Assembly: GCA_019925105.1 (NCBI GenBank)
Contig: JAHGAU010000043.1
Location: forward strand, 181,758 to 245,757
Reading direction: 5' to 3'
From: Niebla homalea
Taxonomy: Eukaryota > Ascomycota > Lecanoromycetes > Lecanorales > Ramalinaceae
DNA: 64,000 nt
Shown: in pieces, positions 37,271 through 49,194 of the stretch
Layout of the letters: every line of letters begins with the position of its first letter
How positions within the stretch are numbered: position 1 is the stretch's first letter
Position numbers and translations under genes: made by a program
The notes under the pieces: generated by a model
Database searches by the model: none
What the model was told of the DNA's origin: nothing
What the model saw: only the letters and a program-made list of their open reading frames with translations

Positions 37271-37327
37271 CTTAGATCGCTCGCGAGCTGCTTATAAGTA
37301 AATCAGAAAACTTACGAGCGCTCTAAG
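37271..37327. repeat. Hairpin module 1 (17-bp imperfect inverted repeat)
   Basis: Arms CTTAGATCGCTCGCGAG (37,271-37,287) and CTTACGAGCGCTCTAAG (37,311-37,327), 14 of 17 complementary. The left arm includes part of the perfect palindrome GCTCGCGAGC. Confidence 0.6.
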
Positions 37328-37589
37328 CGGCCCCGAATAATAAAAAAATAAAATCCGTTTAAAACGGTAAAAAACGGTTTTTATTTATTATAAAAAAAAT
37401 TTATTTAAGCTTTCTTAGCAGCGGGTATTACCGTTGCCCCCCTTATAAGCCGTAATATTTAACGTTTTTTAAAATAAATTATAGAGTCGGTTATTTTAAT
37501 TAAAAGTTACTCTTGAAGCTAGTAATTTACCCTTAAAAGGGGGGTATTTAAAGGGGGTAATTTAATTGAAAAAACGTTAAGTAAAAAAA

Positions 37590-37635
37590 CTCACGAGTAA
37601 GTGGAATACTTATAAGCAAGCCAGATACTCGCGAG
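37590..37635. repeat. Hairpin module 2 (9-bp inverted repeat)
   Basis: Arms CTCACGAGT (37,590-37,598) and ACTCGCGAG (37,627-37,635), 8 of 9 complementary. The loop contains ACTTATAAGCAAGCC, shared with the loop of module 1. Confidence 0.55.
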
Positions 37636-37739
37636 CACTCAGAGGCCCAGCGAGGGCAGAAATACGATTTTTCTGCTCGCGTACACTTAAAATGCTTATA
37701 TGCTGAAAAAAAGTTTTGCTGATATAAAAAGGATAATTC

Positions 37740-40700
37740 CGGGTTAAATATAAATTAATTCTTAATATAATATTTATAAGTTTAATAAAGATAAATAAAA
37801 ATATATATATCCTTTTAAATATCCTTATTAATTATAGTTATCTAATACTTAATATATTAAAAGTAAAATAATATTGGTTATCGGGGTATATTTTTATTAC
37901 TTAACAATTTATACTTTATGTTTATTCAAAAGAAAGTTTTATATAATAGACTCTTTGATAGATTATATATTTTTTCTATTAATTTTATATAAAATATAAA
38001 TAACACTTGATATATAAAATAAATATAAGTTACGGTTTAACTTTATTTTCTTTTATAAAAAACTTCAAAAACGGATTTAATTTCAAGGTTATTATAGTAA
38101 TATCATTTATAATACTGAAGCTAATATTAAATATATTATGAAAACTTCCTAAAAACTTTTATTCATATAAATTTAAGGGTATTTAATTTATCGCGTTCCT
38201 TTTATTTATAATATTCGGATAATTCCATTATAATTAATATATATTGGATTTATTCTTAACGTAGTTTTTTAAAAACCTCTATTTATATAACTTAATTAAT
38301 TTGAGAATATTCAAACTTTAAGACTTATTTTTTTATCTTTCATTTAAGCGTTCTTTTTTTTTTAATATAACTTATTTTATTTTAAGTTATATTCTATGTA
38401 AATTAAGTTCTTTATATACGTTTTTATAAAAGGTTATAAAGCTTTATATTTATTAAATTATTCGTAAAACGGTTTACTACGTTTCTTAATATAAATTTTA
38501 ATATTTTATTTATTATATTTTCCGATTTTCCGTGATTAAAATCTTTTTACTTAGATTATATATGATATAAAATATACGTTTATAATAATTAAAATCAAAG
38601 TTAATTCCTTAAAATAATATTTTAATATTATTCCTTGTTTAATTGATAAAGTCGTTTAAATTTAATTTTAAGAATTCCTTATTTAAAAATTTTTAAAAGT
38701 TTTTATATTATTTTCCGTAACGTTGTTTATAGCCTTATTTATAAGTAAACTTTTAATCTTTAATTATTTTACTTAACCTATTTTATTTCTTCTAAGTTTT
38801 ATCTTTATTATATTGAGTTATTGATTCAAAAGGATACTTTTCCTGATTTCTTTTTATATACTATGGATTTTTTTAAAAATATTATTTAATCTATTTTCTT
38901 TCTCGCTTATTTCTTTAAATCCATAAAATAAGGTTTTTATCCCGAATAATATTATATTCTTTTATTATAAAGTTTTTAACGATTTTAAGGTAAAAACTGG
39001 AGTTATTAATAATATTATTAAATTTTTTTTTATTTAATTTTACCGTTATTATTAAAGAAGATACTTGAAATTATTTAAGTATTTCATTTATTTTATATAT
39101 ATTAATTAGTTCCCATTTAAATTTAAAGGATTAAAGGATTTTTTATAAAATTTTATTATTCCTTAAAGAAAGGTTTATAAACTTATTATTATGTAATCCT
39201 TAATAATATTTACCATTACCGATAAATACGGGATAGTCCTATAATTTATATAAATTTATCCCGATTTTTTTTATCCGTTATTCAATATAAAACAAGGGGG
39301 TATAGATTCTTTTTAATAAAAGAAATTAAAAAATAATAAAAAGAATAATGATACCGTAATTAATCTCTTAACTAATATAATAATACTCAACTTTATTTTT
39401 TTTATTCCAAAAGCATTAAGATGTATATTTAAATTGTGTATAAAATAAAATTTATTACTATTAAGGTATTATTAATATTAATAAATATATTTTAAAGAAA
39501 AAGTTTTACGGTTATTTTAGGTGATTATATTTTATTTTTGTTCTTTTTCTATTCCTATAAAGGGAAGGGTTAAATAAATATATAATTATATAGTATCATT
39601 AAGGGTTTGTTTCATTTCTTAAGTTATTATATAAATATATATAAGTTATATTTTATTATAAGTTTACGTTTTCCTCTAATTTAAAATAAATTTAAAGTAT
39701 TTACTTTTATTTCCTTAATTTTTAATATAAAAGAACCTTAAAGAGGATACCGTTACTTAAAATTAAATCCTATATTAATAATTATTATAAGTTATTATTA
39801 ATATTTTTAGTATAGTTATAAGATATTATTATCATATAATTATATTTATTTCTCTATTCTTAGTTTATTTATTAATTCTTTTTATTAATTTTATTATTTA
39901 CTTCTTCTTATTATTAATTCTTTTAATTTCTTTTTGGTTTTTTCATTCTTAACTATTCGATTTATAGTTTAAGGTAAAGGGTTTATTATATCTTATTAAC
40001 GTATTATATAGCTTACGGTTATTTCCTAGGAAATTTAAAGACCGGTTTAAACCTCCGTAAGTAATTTAAAAGCTAATTTTTACTTAAATAACTTTTAGCT
40101 TAATAATTTACGTTCTAATAAAAGGTATGTCTTTAGGAAATATCTATAGTTATTTAAATTTTATTAAAGAATTTTAATTCTATTATTTTTATTCTTAAAA
40201 TTTTCGGTTTAGTTTAATTACTCCGATAACTATCAAGGAGTTTTATATAGTTATTAATATTAAAACACCCGGAATCGCTTAATAGGTCTTAAAAGATTAT
40301 TTATTTGATATAAAATAATCTTTAAGATTAACTTTACGTTTTAAAGGAATATATAGGATATTTTAGATTAAATTAAAAATGTTAATTGTTAAATAATAAT
40401 TTTACGTTATTTAGGGTAACAAATTTTTCTCTATTTTTTGTATTTACTTTGATTTCTTCTATTTTAAGAAAATGGTTTATATTAATATATAAGTTATATT
40501 TTCCTTAACAATAATTTAAAATGTTTAATAATATATATAATTTTTTTAATTAGGGTTTAAGCTTATTATTAAAATAAAGGTTTTGCCGTATTTCTATAAT
40601 TAAAACGCTTTAAGGATATTATTATATTTTTTGGCTTTTTAATTTTTAATTAATTATATTTAAATAATAAATATTATTAATATTTTACCGAGACGTATTA

Positions 40701-41289
40701 ATAAAATGCCCATATTAATTAAGTATAATAATAAGAATATCCGAATATAGATACCTAAGAAGGGTTATTTAAATACCTTTATTTTTCTCGGTTTTAGTGT
40801 TTAATTGGTAAATAAGCGGTAATTAAAATCGCTTTATAAATATATATAAATCGTGAACTTATTATACTTAATACATATATATCGTATAATTAATAAAAGA
40901 GGTTAATTTATACGATATTTTCGTAATTTTTCTCATTATTAATTAAGGAAAAGGTACGGTAGGTTATTTACGATTAAATTGTATAACCATACCGAATTCC
41001 TTAATATATATAAATAGGTAATAGCCTTCCTAAAACTGTTAAAAAAGATGGGAAGGTATAAAAGTATAAAAGTAATACAATAATAAATAATAATAAAGAG
41101 CAATTAAAAATAGGCCGTAACCTTATATAAATAAGTAAAGTATGAAAACTATATTATCGTAATCAGTTATATTCTCCCCTTTTAAAGTATATATGAATCG
41201 ATTCTACCCTTAATTAGCCCTTTTAGTGTTTCCATTCCTTTATATATTTAGCCGCAAGTTTAATATCTTACATACTCTCCCCCTTTCCA
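37740..41289 (-). mobile_element. Unclassified repeat family D, copy 1
   Basis: Read on the minus strand it begins TGGAAAGGGGGAGAGTATG at 41,289 and parallels 53,887 onward. A further match links about 37,861-37,930 with 56,500-56,560, so the families are colinear over about 2.7-3.4 kb. It begins with TG, as an LTR would, and interrupts a Copia B reverse-transcriptase region at 41,290. No coding domain can be read; LTR element or DNA transposon are both possible. Confidence 0.55.
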
Positions 41290-42555
41290 AAGGTATTATA
41301 TAGCCTTAAATAGGTTCCACTTAAATAATATTTTATACTACGGAAAATGCTTAAATCTTTCGGATTTAAACGTATAATTAAAGATTATTCTATATTCTAT
41401 TACTTTAATAAAGATATTACCTTTGCTATCTATATAAACGATATATTTATCGTTATTAAGAGTAAATAAGTCATTTAATAGCTTAAAAACGCTTTTAAAA
41501 AGTATTTTTATTTAAAAAAGTTAAAGGATATTATATATTATTTAAGTATAAATATTATACGTAATTAATTTGATCGTTCTATTTATATTATTTATATTAT
41601 TTAATTAATTTAGATTTAAATAACTATTAGAATATATAAATATAAAACTTTTTTTAATAAGGGATTATATATTTTAATAATAACAAATATAATCTTAAAG
41701 TAAATATTTAAAGGATACAAGGTAATAAAAATAAAATAAAAGGTATATATATCTTTTATAAGTACTTTATAATAAATAACTTAAATAAATAATATAATTT
41801 AACGTTTTCTTCTTTATTAATAAGCTAAAAAGTTTTATTATAAACTTAATAATTATTTATATTAACGTTATTAAGTATATAATTAAATACTTTAACTTAA
41901 GCTATAGTATCAGTATATATTATAATCCCGTAAAAGGAAAAAGTAAAAACTAAAAAGTTCATTAATTATATAAACTTATTTTATATTAACGTTAAAAAGA
42001 CGTTTTAATCTATATTAAGCTATATCTTTTAATATTAAAATAAATTTGTTTTAAGTCGTTTTTATTAATAAAATATTATCATTATCTTATTAATTAAATC
42101 CGAATATAATACGGCTTATAAAGTTATATAAAAAGCTTTTTTCTTTGGCTTATTTCTTTCTAAAATAGGCTACTTTATTAACGATATGTATCCCGTTATT
42201 TAATAAATTATTAATTAAGCGGTTATAAAAATTGTTAATAAACCGTCCGAGTACGATTATATTAAGTGTATCCGGAATTTTCATTATATAGTTTATGAAA
42301 TAATCATTAAGATTAAAATGTTTATTTTTAAGTAGGTTTTATTCAAGGAATAAGTAATGTTTCACTTAATAAGTTACTTAAATAAATAAAATTTATTCCT
42401 GCCCGTAAGTTATTAAGTTTATACGCCGTATTAAAGGATGAATAATAATAAATAAGGTAAATTACCGGTATTACTATCATTATTATTAAAGGGAGTATTA
42501 AAGTATTAATAAATCCTTATAGTATTATCCAATATATATATATATATTAAGTCAG
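41290..42555 (+). mobile_element. Copia family B fragment (RT to partial 3' LTR)
   Basis: Starts inside the reverse transcriptase where family D inserted. The RT motif reads IYINDIFIVI at about 41,421-41,456. RNase H-region sequence follows, then the purine tract AAAGGGAG at 42,488-42,495 and an LTR start at 42,496 (TATTAAAGTATTAATAAA). The LTR is lost after about 42,555, where GC-normal DNA begins. Confidence 0.65.
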
Positions 42556-44460
42556 AAGTATTATATATATTAAAGTACCTGGCCGTATATCTCAGAACGG
42601 CCGGGATCCTTTGGAGATAGATTTGGTCTTCCTGCATATACCTAGATAATTGAATCAATGAATACGTTCCATACCCATTACATTAAGACCCACCCTCATT
42701 TCCTATTATTATAATAATGCGCCACCAAAAGAGTGGAAGGAGGGGTAGATTTGACCGTTCCACTGCAAGAATTGGAAAGCTACGTGGTTGAGAGTCGGAC
42801 CGTATCAATCTAGATCGCCGAATTTAAGTCAGCGACAATATTGCCCCGAGTAGGTAGCATCCGTAAGCAAATGACATGTATATATTTCTTGGCCAGTAAT
42901 ATGACTGCGATGAAGCACGTACTCTAGCGAAGGTACCTGATTCCTCAGACAGGCTCCATCTGCTGGTCTGTCGAGACCCATTAATTGGGCGTAAGGTCGG
43001 AAGGGGAACCAGGGAAAGTAGTTCCGCCAAAATCGATGCAGTGTTACATTTGACTTTTATGAATTTATGTCTCGTACAATTAAGATATCTGATGGTTTTA
43101 GTGCTTAAAACAGAAATTAGTCAGGGTATCACGATACCGTAAAAGACATTTAAATCTTACACCTATTTTGAATCGCTACTTCCAATAGTCCTTTGAACTC
43201 TTCAGGAAGGAAGCCGATATACGCAGAATAAGTTGCTGCGTAAATACCCCCCTCGGATATCCTCGTACAGGCCAATATACGGCTTTTAACAATCACGCTG
43301 ACCCTTGGACTGAAGCCAAAAGGTAATAAACATGTAGAGCAAGGAGCATGTTCCTCGAAGCTCACCAATAATACCAATTGAAAGCTTATCGAGTCTAAAC
43401 TCATCACGGTAATACGTATTTTGTATTAGGTGGTCTCGCTGAAAATAGTGTTGCATATACAGCTCAAGTATTCTGCTTGATCTGTTGTCGATCGCAAGTA
43501 ATTGTCCAGCTGCGCTTAGATATACAAAGCCGTGGGTTGCTCCCGAAGACACGTCGAGTTTCATCGGGGATGCAGCACGAAATACGTGCAGGATTCCGCG
43601 CATGGAATCATGATCTCCTATTGGGGCCTAATAGCCGTGCATATGAGGTTTCCTGGATGGTGGGGGGCGTCGTCAAGTCATTCGTTAAATCAAAAATCGC
43701 TCAGCTCCACCTTTTTGCGGGATGCAAGACGATTAATATCGTCATCTGTAATACAGTCTTCGCTTGTCCATTTAGCTTCTTCTTTTAATTGTGTGCTGCA
43801 GGCACCGGAACGGTCACTGCAACCACTTCATCTGTTGTCATAAAACCCTTGGAAAGGCGAGCGCTGCAACGACCGGTACCGATCTCGCCACATCATGTCA
43901 AAACTCTTCGCCTCCCCGTTTGACTTCTCCACCATTCTGGTTATGATTATCGACTAGCCCGTAGCATGGGAAAGCGGCGATGGGGAGAAAGTTGGGCGGG
44001 GGAGGGGGATGGGGAGGGGAGGCAATGAAGGAGCAGGCACACAAGGTTGGTGCCTTAGCAAATCGGCGCTGGCTGATATGTTGCCGTCCTGAACGAAGAG
44101 GTACTGTTTCAATATAGAAGTGCTGCCGGGCCAATGCTCATATCCCATTGGACAATGTTGTTTCACCGCTAAGGACTAACATGAACGTGGATAAAATTTA
44201 CGCGAAGGGGGTAGCGCTAGGCGCTTTAACTAGAAAACATTGCGTCATGACTATGTGGGTCTCTCGAGCGGGACTTGGCCTACCTCGTTGCGCTTCGCCC
44301 CAGTACTGGTGAGCTGATGCCTGGTTCTAATTACTACTGAAGACTGTAGCCTAGATGTTTCAGACCCTTTTAATTATTTTTTTAACAAGCTCCAGGAAAT
44401 GTGCATATAATTATATTTTGGAACTATCATTCAACGAGTCTAGATTCCTCAGAAGTTGTT
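42556..44460. other. GC-normal region with unassigned coding-like fragments, minus strand
   Basis: Several minus-strand frames look biased but cannot be joined: 43,030-42,824 (EESGTFARVRASSQSYYWPR, reminiscent of the C-terminal ends of HET-type proteins), 43,603-43,286 (GATHGFVYLSAAGQLLAIDN), about 43,815-43,690 (QLKEEAKWTSEDCITDDDIN) and 44,148-43,957 (GSTSILKQYLFVQDGNISAS then Pro-rich). They may be remnants of one or more decayed genes. I could not find a splice pattern that links them. Confidence 0.3.
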
Positions 44461-44851
44461 ATGGCAGAATTGCAAGAGGTACGCAACGCAGGACTGGTTA
44501 GACCGACCAACGGCTTAGCCTTCGAACGAGATTGGGTAGATTGCCCAAACTGCCGGAGGCGAGAGATGACCCAGGTCTCCAAAATACCCAGTGAACATTC
44601 AAAGTATGTCAGGCTTGTGGCTTGTCTCCCAAATCTGCTCCTCGCTGACCTTGAATTGAAGGAATTGGAAAATAGCCGCATTCGTGGCTGGCATACCTTT
44701 CGCATGCTGCTGCACCTACAAGATTCCTGACCGGAGAAAAATATGCTATGATACCGAGCATAAGTGTCCTTGCGGTCACACGTTGGCGGTTGTCAGGCAT
44801 AATCAAGAACTTGGGAATGCGCCTTATCAGCCGTCCATCTACGCGGAATAA
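44461..44851 (+). CDS. LITAF-like domain protein, two exons
   Basis: Exon 1 is 44,461-44,603 and exon 2 is 44,662-44,851 (TAA), 333 nt and 110 residues. The intron (58 nt) has a consensus GTATGT donor, a GCTGAC branch-like site and an AAG acceptor. Exon 1 ends with WVDCPNCRRREMTQVSKIP. Exon 2 encodes the hydrophobic segment IAAFVAGIPFACCCTYKIP, then EHKCPCGHTLAVVRHN. This is the LITAF layout: a CPxC zinc half-site, a membrane-inserting hydrophobic helix and an H.C..CG half-site. Family members are peripheral membrane proteins of the endosome/lysosome or plasma membrane. The ATG at 44,461 fits, but fungal members often have longer Pro-rich N-termini, so an upstream exon is possible. It converges on the HET gene. 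Confidence 0.75.
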
Positions 44852-45155
44852 GGTTGAACTCCATTGCAACATATTTAATTTAGTTCGTACGGATCTGCCG
44901 CCGAACTTGTCCGGTTGCAGCAGTTGGAGCGCTGAAAGTAGTTGGCGGAAGTCAAGAGCGCTTTGATCTAAGCTTGTCCAGCCTTCGACTACCCTGGCGT
45001 TCTAACCTCTAATGTAGCCCTTGGAGCCTGACGGGCTATGTTGAGCCAGTCATTACAACCGTCGTACAAGTAAACGTCACAAGCACGATTAACAGATCGC
45101 TTGTACCAAAAAGGTCACTTGAAGCCTGAGGGTCGTTCGCTAGACGTTTGAATAG
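44852..45155. other. Intergenic region between convergent LITAF-like and HET genes
   Basis: About 300 bp holding both 3' UTRs. No gene or strong terminator-like motif seen. Confidence 0.5.
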
Positions 45156-46256
45156 TTAGATATTATCTGGTGTCTTAATGAATATTCTTTTTGGCTCCCC
45201 TCTCCCAGAGTTGCGGACACGGCACATCTCATTTGTTCTCACTCTCCGATACTGCTGCGTTGCGATCGACTGGCATTCGAGGTACATACCAAGATGATGA
45301 CTGTCACCTTGCGGGCAGTCAATACTCGCAATATGATAGGTGCCTTGCTGTTGCAAAAAGACCTTTATCAATATGCCCTTGTTGGTCATCTCGAAAGGCT
45401 CACTGGTCCTCACATCTGGCTTATGCTCATAGCCGCCTGTGCTCTCAAAGTAATCCGGTGACTCCGCGAGAAATCCTGAGCCCTCCTTCAGTGGTGCAAT
45501 ACTTGCCCAGGCAAAGATTGAATGATCGTCTGAGTACCGCATGATCTCTTCTTGGAGTCTTCGAAACGCCCTCTCTCGCCCCTCACCATACAGCAATGGC
45601 ATATTCACACCATATATACCAAGCAAACAGTATGCTGCATCCTCTGGTACTGTTGTCCTTCTCCCTGAAAACCAGGACATGCGCTGGGCAATGCTCGCTT
45701 TGCTGATATTTCTCGTTTGCAGCAAGAACATCCCAGTGATCTTTGTCCGAGCGCTCAACTCCTTCTGCAGACTTTCCTTGTCTCCAATCACTTTCCAATC
45801 TTTGTCGAAGAAAATCACTTGCTCGGGCGCGACTAATTCCTGGAGTGTCCACCCGCGTGCGAACCACCGACTTCTCGTAAAGACGTCAATATCCTTGCTT
45901 GGGAAATCCTGCAGGTACACAAAACAAACTTTTGCTTGCCTGTACCATCTATACATCGAATTGATAGCCATAGATAACTCAGTCAGATTCTTCTTATCGA
46001 TGCACACGGTATCCAGCCACAAATATTTTACATTACCCTCGTAGAGTCTCAGCACACTTTCACAGGCTCCGAAGATCTTCGCTGCGCTTAGACGCTTGTT
46101 TGAAGTGACCATTTCCCCAAAGCGTGGCATGTCCTCGAAGACTATCTCACTATCTTGCCATGCGTGAGAGATAATGACATAAGGTTGTCCCTGCTGGGCT
46201 TTCATCTCACTATCATCTGGGAGCTTGTGTGTTTCTGCGTTCAGTAGACGAATCAT
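45156..46256 (-). CDS. HET-domain protein (heterokaryon-incompatibility type)
   Basis: Uninterrupted 366-residue protein; ATG at 46,256, TAA at 45,158-45,156. The start MIRLLNAETHKL matches the usual HET-protein N-terminus (MRLLNTETLEL type). HET blocks in order are YVIISHAW (about residue 27), YLWLDTVCIDK (about 78), ELSMAINSMYRWYRQAKVCF (about 91), SRWFARGWTLQELVAP (about 128), AQRMSWFSGR (about 194), EDAAYCLLGIYGVNMPLLYG (about 208) and FRRLQEEIMRYSDDHSIFAW (about 233). The C-terminal part has the common FEMTNKGILIKV segment. No NACHT, WD40 or ankyrin repeats follow, so it is a stand-alone HET protein. Family role: trigger of cell death on non-self recognition between fungal strains. No introns or RIP damage are seen, and the frame is fully open. 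Which partner it recognises cannot be told. Confidence 0.92.
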   Translation of the reverse strand: MIRLLNAETHKLPDDSEMKAQQGQPYVIISHAWQDSEIVFEDMPRFGEMVTSNKRLSAAKIFGACESVLRLYEGNVKYLWLDTVCIDKKNLTELSMAINSMYRWYRQAKVCFVYLQDFPSKDIDVFTRSRWFARGWTLQELVAPEQVIFFDKDWKVIGDKESLQKELSARTKITGMFLLQTRNISKASIAQRMSWFSGRRTTVPEDAAYCLLGIYGVNMPLLYGEGRERAFRRLQEEIMRYSDDHSIFAWASIAPLKEGSGFLAESPDYFESTGGYEHKPDVRTSEPFEMTNKGILIKVFLQQQGTYHIASIDCPQGDSHHLGMYLECQSIATQQYRRVRTNEMCRVRNSGRGEPKRIFIKTPDNI

Positions 46257-46640
46257 ATTGTTACTTATAATGAAATGGCCGGCAGAACACAGATAATTGG
46301 TGACATTGTTCACATTGATGAAACTCTGGAGTAGTAGAAGAAATGGATAACTTCAAATTTAAATAGCCGGTCATGTAAGCACTAATGCAACTACGCTGAC
46401 TGGGGTTACTATCAAAAGAACGTTATCGTTTATGCCAAGTACAGCTTACGTATTATAACGTTATTCCCTGCTTACCTTTGGCGCTAGCTAAGGCGGCCGG
46501 GCCCGGGGGACTTCCGAGTGAGCGGGGACTCTTATTACGAGTTCATCCGCCTCGCAGTCAGGCGGTAAGCAAACTCAGAAACTGGTGGAAGGAAGGATCT
46601 TTAAAGAGATAAGGGGATGTACGTATTAGAACGTCGAAAG
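46257..46640. other. Upstream region of the HET gene
   Basis: GC-normal. It contains a GC-rich patch (GGCGGCCGGGCCCGGGGG at about 46,491). No gene seen. RIP character starts at about 46,640. Confidence 0.4.
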
Positions 46641-47552
46641 TTTCTTTTCGAAATATTTTAAAGGAAAGCCTTGGATAAAGCGTATAAAGAGATCTATTAA
46701 GCCGTATAAGAAAGATATATAAATAGACAATAAAGTAATTTCCCGGAGTTAACGGTATAAAACGATATCTATAAATAACTTATGGTTTAATATTTAAAAT
46801 ATATTATTTTTAAATAAGCCCGACGTTTATTATATAAACGACGGGCTATAAAGCTAAACGTTAAATTAATTTATTTATTAAGTTTAATATTAAGAAATTT
46901 TTAAAGGAAATATATAATTAAAAAGACATTTAAATAATTAATAAACTTAAGTAATTTAATAAAAAGAAGAAAGTTATATTACTTTAAATTGATAAATACG
47001 TCGGTATTACATTTTTTAATTAATTAATCTATTGATACGTTTACGCTTTTACTCTTTATAGAATAAAATATAAACCTAAATTTTTAATCGCTTTAATCCT
47101 TATAGCTTAATTACTTTTAATATTTGTAAGGAGTTAAAACGTTTTATCCATACGATTATAACTTATATAATAATAAGTAACAGAAAGTTAAATCTTAATA
47201 GGTTTAATAACCGAGATAATAACGATTAATATATAACCGTTATAGAAGATACGATAAATAAGGAAGGAAAATTATAATTAAAGCCGGTTTTTATCGTTTA
47301 ATAACGGGCGATTATATATCGCGGTATATCTTGTTTTCGTGCCAAAATTCCTAGTTCCGAGGATTCCCGGTATTTAGCGTATATCAGTTAACTATTGATC
47401 CTTAGTATTTATGTCCTATACCCTTATTATATAAATTACTATATAAACCTTATATATTACGACCACCATACTTTATAAATTATTAAACCGCTGTTTAAAT
47501 TGATCTTTTTAAAGCTTTTATATACCTATATACTCGATTCCTTATTATTACT
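46641..47552. other. RIPed AT-rich DNA with a perfect-looking hairpin
   Basis: No coding trace. At 46,817-46,847 the arms AGCCCGACGTTTA and TAAACGACGGGCT form a 13-bp stem with one mismatch and a 5-base loop. Confidence 0.45.
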
Positions 47553-48830
47553 ATGCCGGATATACGATCCTCCGTTCGAGCCGGCCGAAATAAAAATAAA
47601 AAGGTAATTTTTAAGCAAGAACTTAAGTATACCAACGTTAAGCTAGCCTTTTTATTAAACCAATCAAAGATCTTTAAAAAGGATATTAATAGCTTATTTA
47701 AAGGCCGAGTTTAATAAGCTCCTAAGTAAGGAATAAAAGAAACTCTAATTAAAGTTTAAAAAGCTACTTAATACTAAGGTTCAAGATAATTAAAAAGAGA
47801 AGGAAAGAGTTAAAGGTTTATATAAGTATATATTTTAAATATTCCTTTTAAAAAATTTAAGTTATATTAACGTCGTTAACTTAATGAAAACGCTTTAAAA
47901 CCTATATCCAGGCTTAAAAAAAGCGGGTGGTTTTAATTAGATTTTAAGTTTAAAAGATAAAATATAGGCTGTCCGTAAGGACCTGGGTATTCTAACCTTA
48001 ATAAAGATTAAAACAAGTATAAATATTATTATAAAGGACGGTAAAATCGTCCACTTTAAGGATTTTAAGGAGTTTAATAAGAAGGCTAATAAAGTTATAT
48101 CCGACTTCCATCGTTATAACCTAAATAAACTCATCGATATAAAAGTATACTATAAAGCATTTAAGACACCCCCCAAGCCGCAAACAGAGGAGACCGCTAA
48201 GACCTAGGATTCTTCCGTTTTAACCGCTTAGAAGCGAGGAATTAGTGCTATGGATGGGTTAAATAGTCCACCTCCTAAGTAGGGTGGCCGGAGACATTTA
48301 CTAATAGGCAGTTCGAGTTTCGCGAATAATAAGGTTTCCTTAAAGACGACGTAAGGACAAAGGTATAAATACTGGGTGCCATACTTAAGTACTCTACGTC
48401 TACCTATTTAAACGAGCATTATTGCTGCTGGAAGGATGGTATCCACTATAATATAAATAATTATATCCAACGAGAATAATGGGCCCGTTAATAATAAGCT
48501 GGTGAGACAGATAAGTTTATATTACCACCTAAGATACGTAAGTATCTTTACCTCGCGGAGATGGATCGCAAACGGCTTGCTCCTTCGGCAAAGAAATCGC
48601 GTTAATAAGAACGCGAGGAATAAAAGTAAAGGTAACGTAAGGAGGACGAGTAACGACGTTATAAGCAATGAGAAGCTAATAGTTAACGTTAAGAACGTAA
48701 TAATCGTATAGATTAACGTTAGGACCGTTAAGTAGGGCGATATAAAAGGTAAATAAAATAAATAAGGAACATAAAAGATTAAGAGCAATAAATAAAGATA
48801 TAAAAAAGGATCGAAAAGTAGCGGGAGATC
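47553..48830 (+). pseudogene. RIP-degraded gene of unknown type
   Basis: Plus-strand coding traces with TAA/TAG stops that fit CAA, CAG or TGG ancestors. Pieces: MPDIRSSVRAGRNKNKKVIF from ATG 47,553; HFKDFKEFNKKANKVISDFH and AFKTPPKPQTEETAK at about 48,050-48,205; NEHYCCWKDGIHYNINNYIQ and PPKIRKYLYLAEMDRKRLAP at about 48,410-48,590. The frame changes near 48,230-48,310, so an intron or an indel lies there. RIP implies it was part of a repeated sequence, perhaps a transposon-borne ORF. No family is recognised. Confidence 0.45.
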
Positions 48831-49099
48831 ATAAAAAAAATAACGATTTTATTAGTGATTTCCGTAATTTTTCCGCTAACCTTTATACTTAATTTCTTCC
48901 TCTGCCTCCACTTTAAAACTCTCCTTGAACGGGTTGATTTACGACTTTAATTCCCTTAATTCTAATAGTAGATCCACGATCCTCTAGCCCGGTAGCTCCC
49001 CCAAAAAAGGAGGATAAGATAATCGATCTCTTCTGGGCCATAAAAATAATAAAGGCCCCACCTAGATACCGTGAGAAGCTCAGATAAGCAAGGGCAAAA
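48831..49099. other. Spacer, partly RIPed
   Basis: Mixed GC. A pyrimidine-rich patch (48,890-48,920) is present. No gene seen. Confidence 0.4.
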
Positions 49100-49194
49100 A
49101 TTGACGATAGAATATATAGTAATAGTACTTTATAGAAAATGTTAGATCAGTTAAGTAAGCTATTGATGATTGAGGCGGTCATCACCAAAGGGAG

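Larger units (their letters stand above)
36946..37739. other. Island with two hairpin modules between LINE and family D
   Basis: Left part AT-rich without traces. From about 37,210 the sequence is less RIPed and carries two related modules (37,271-37,335 and 37,590-37,655). Each has CTTATAAG followed by an ACGAGCGCTC/CTCGCGAGCACTC block and AAGCGGCC or AGAGGCCC. No protein-coding trace. Confidence 0.45.

Noticed and set aside
37271..37655. CRISPR-like repeats
   Set aside because: Only two copies, each an internal hairpin, 320 bp apart, in eukaryotic DNA.
44427..44872. Minus-strand ORFs over the LITAF-like gene
   Set aside because: Antisense to a gene with a consensus intron and recognisable zinc half-sites.
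45191..46044. Plus-strand ORFs of 117 and 167 codons
   Set aside because: Antisense shadows of the HET gene.
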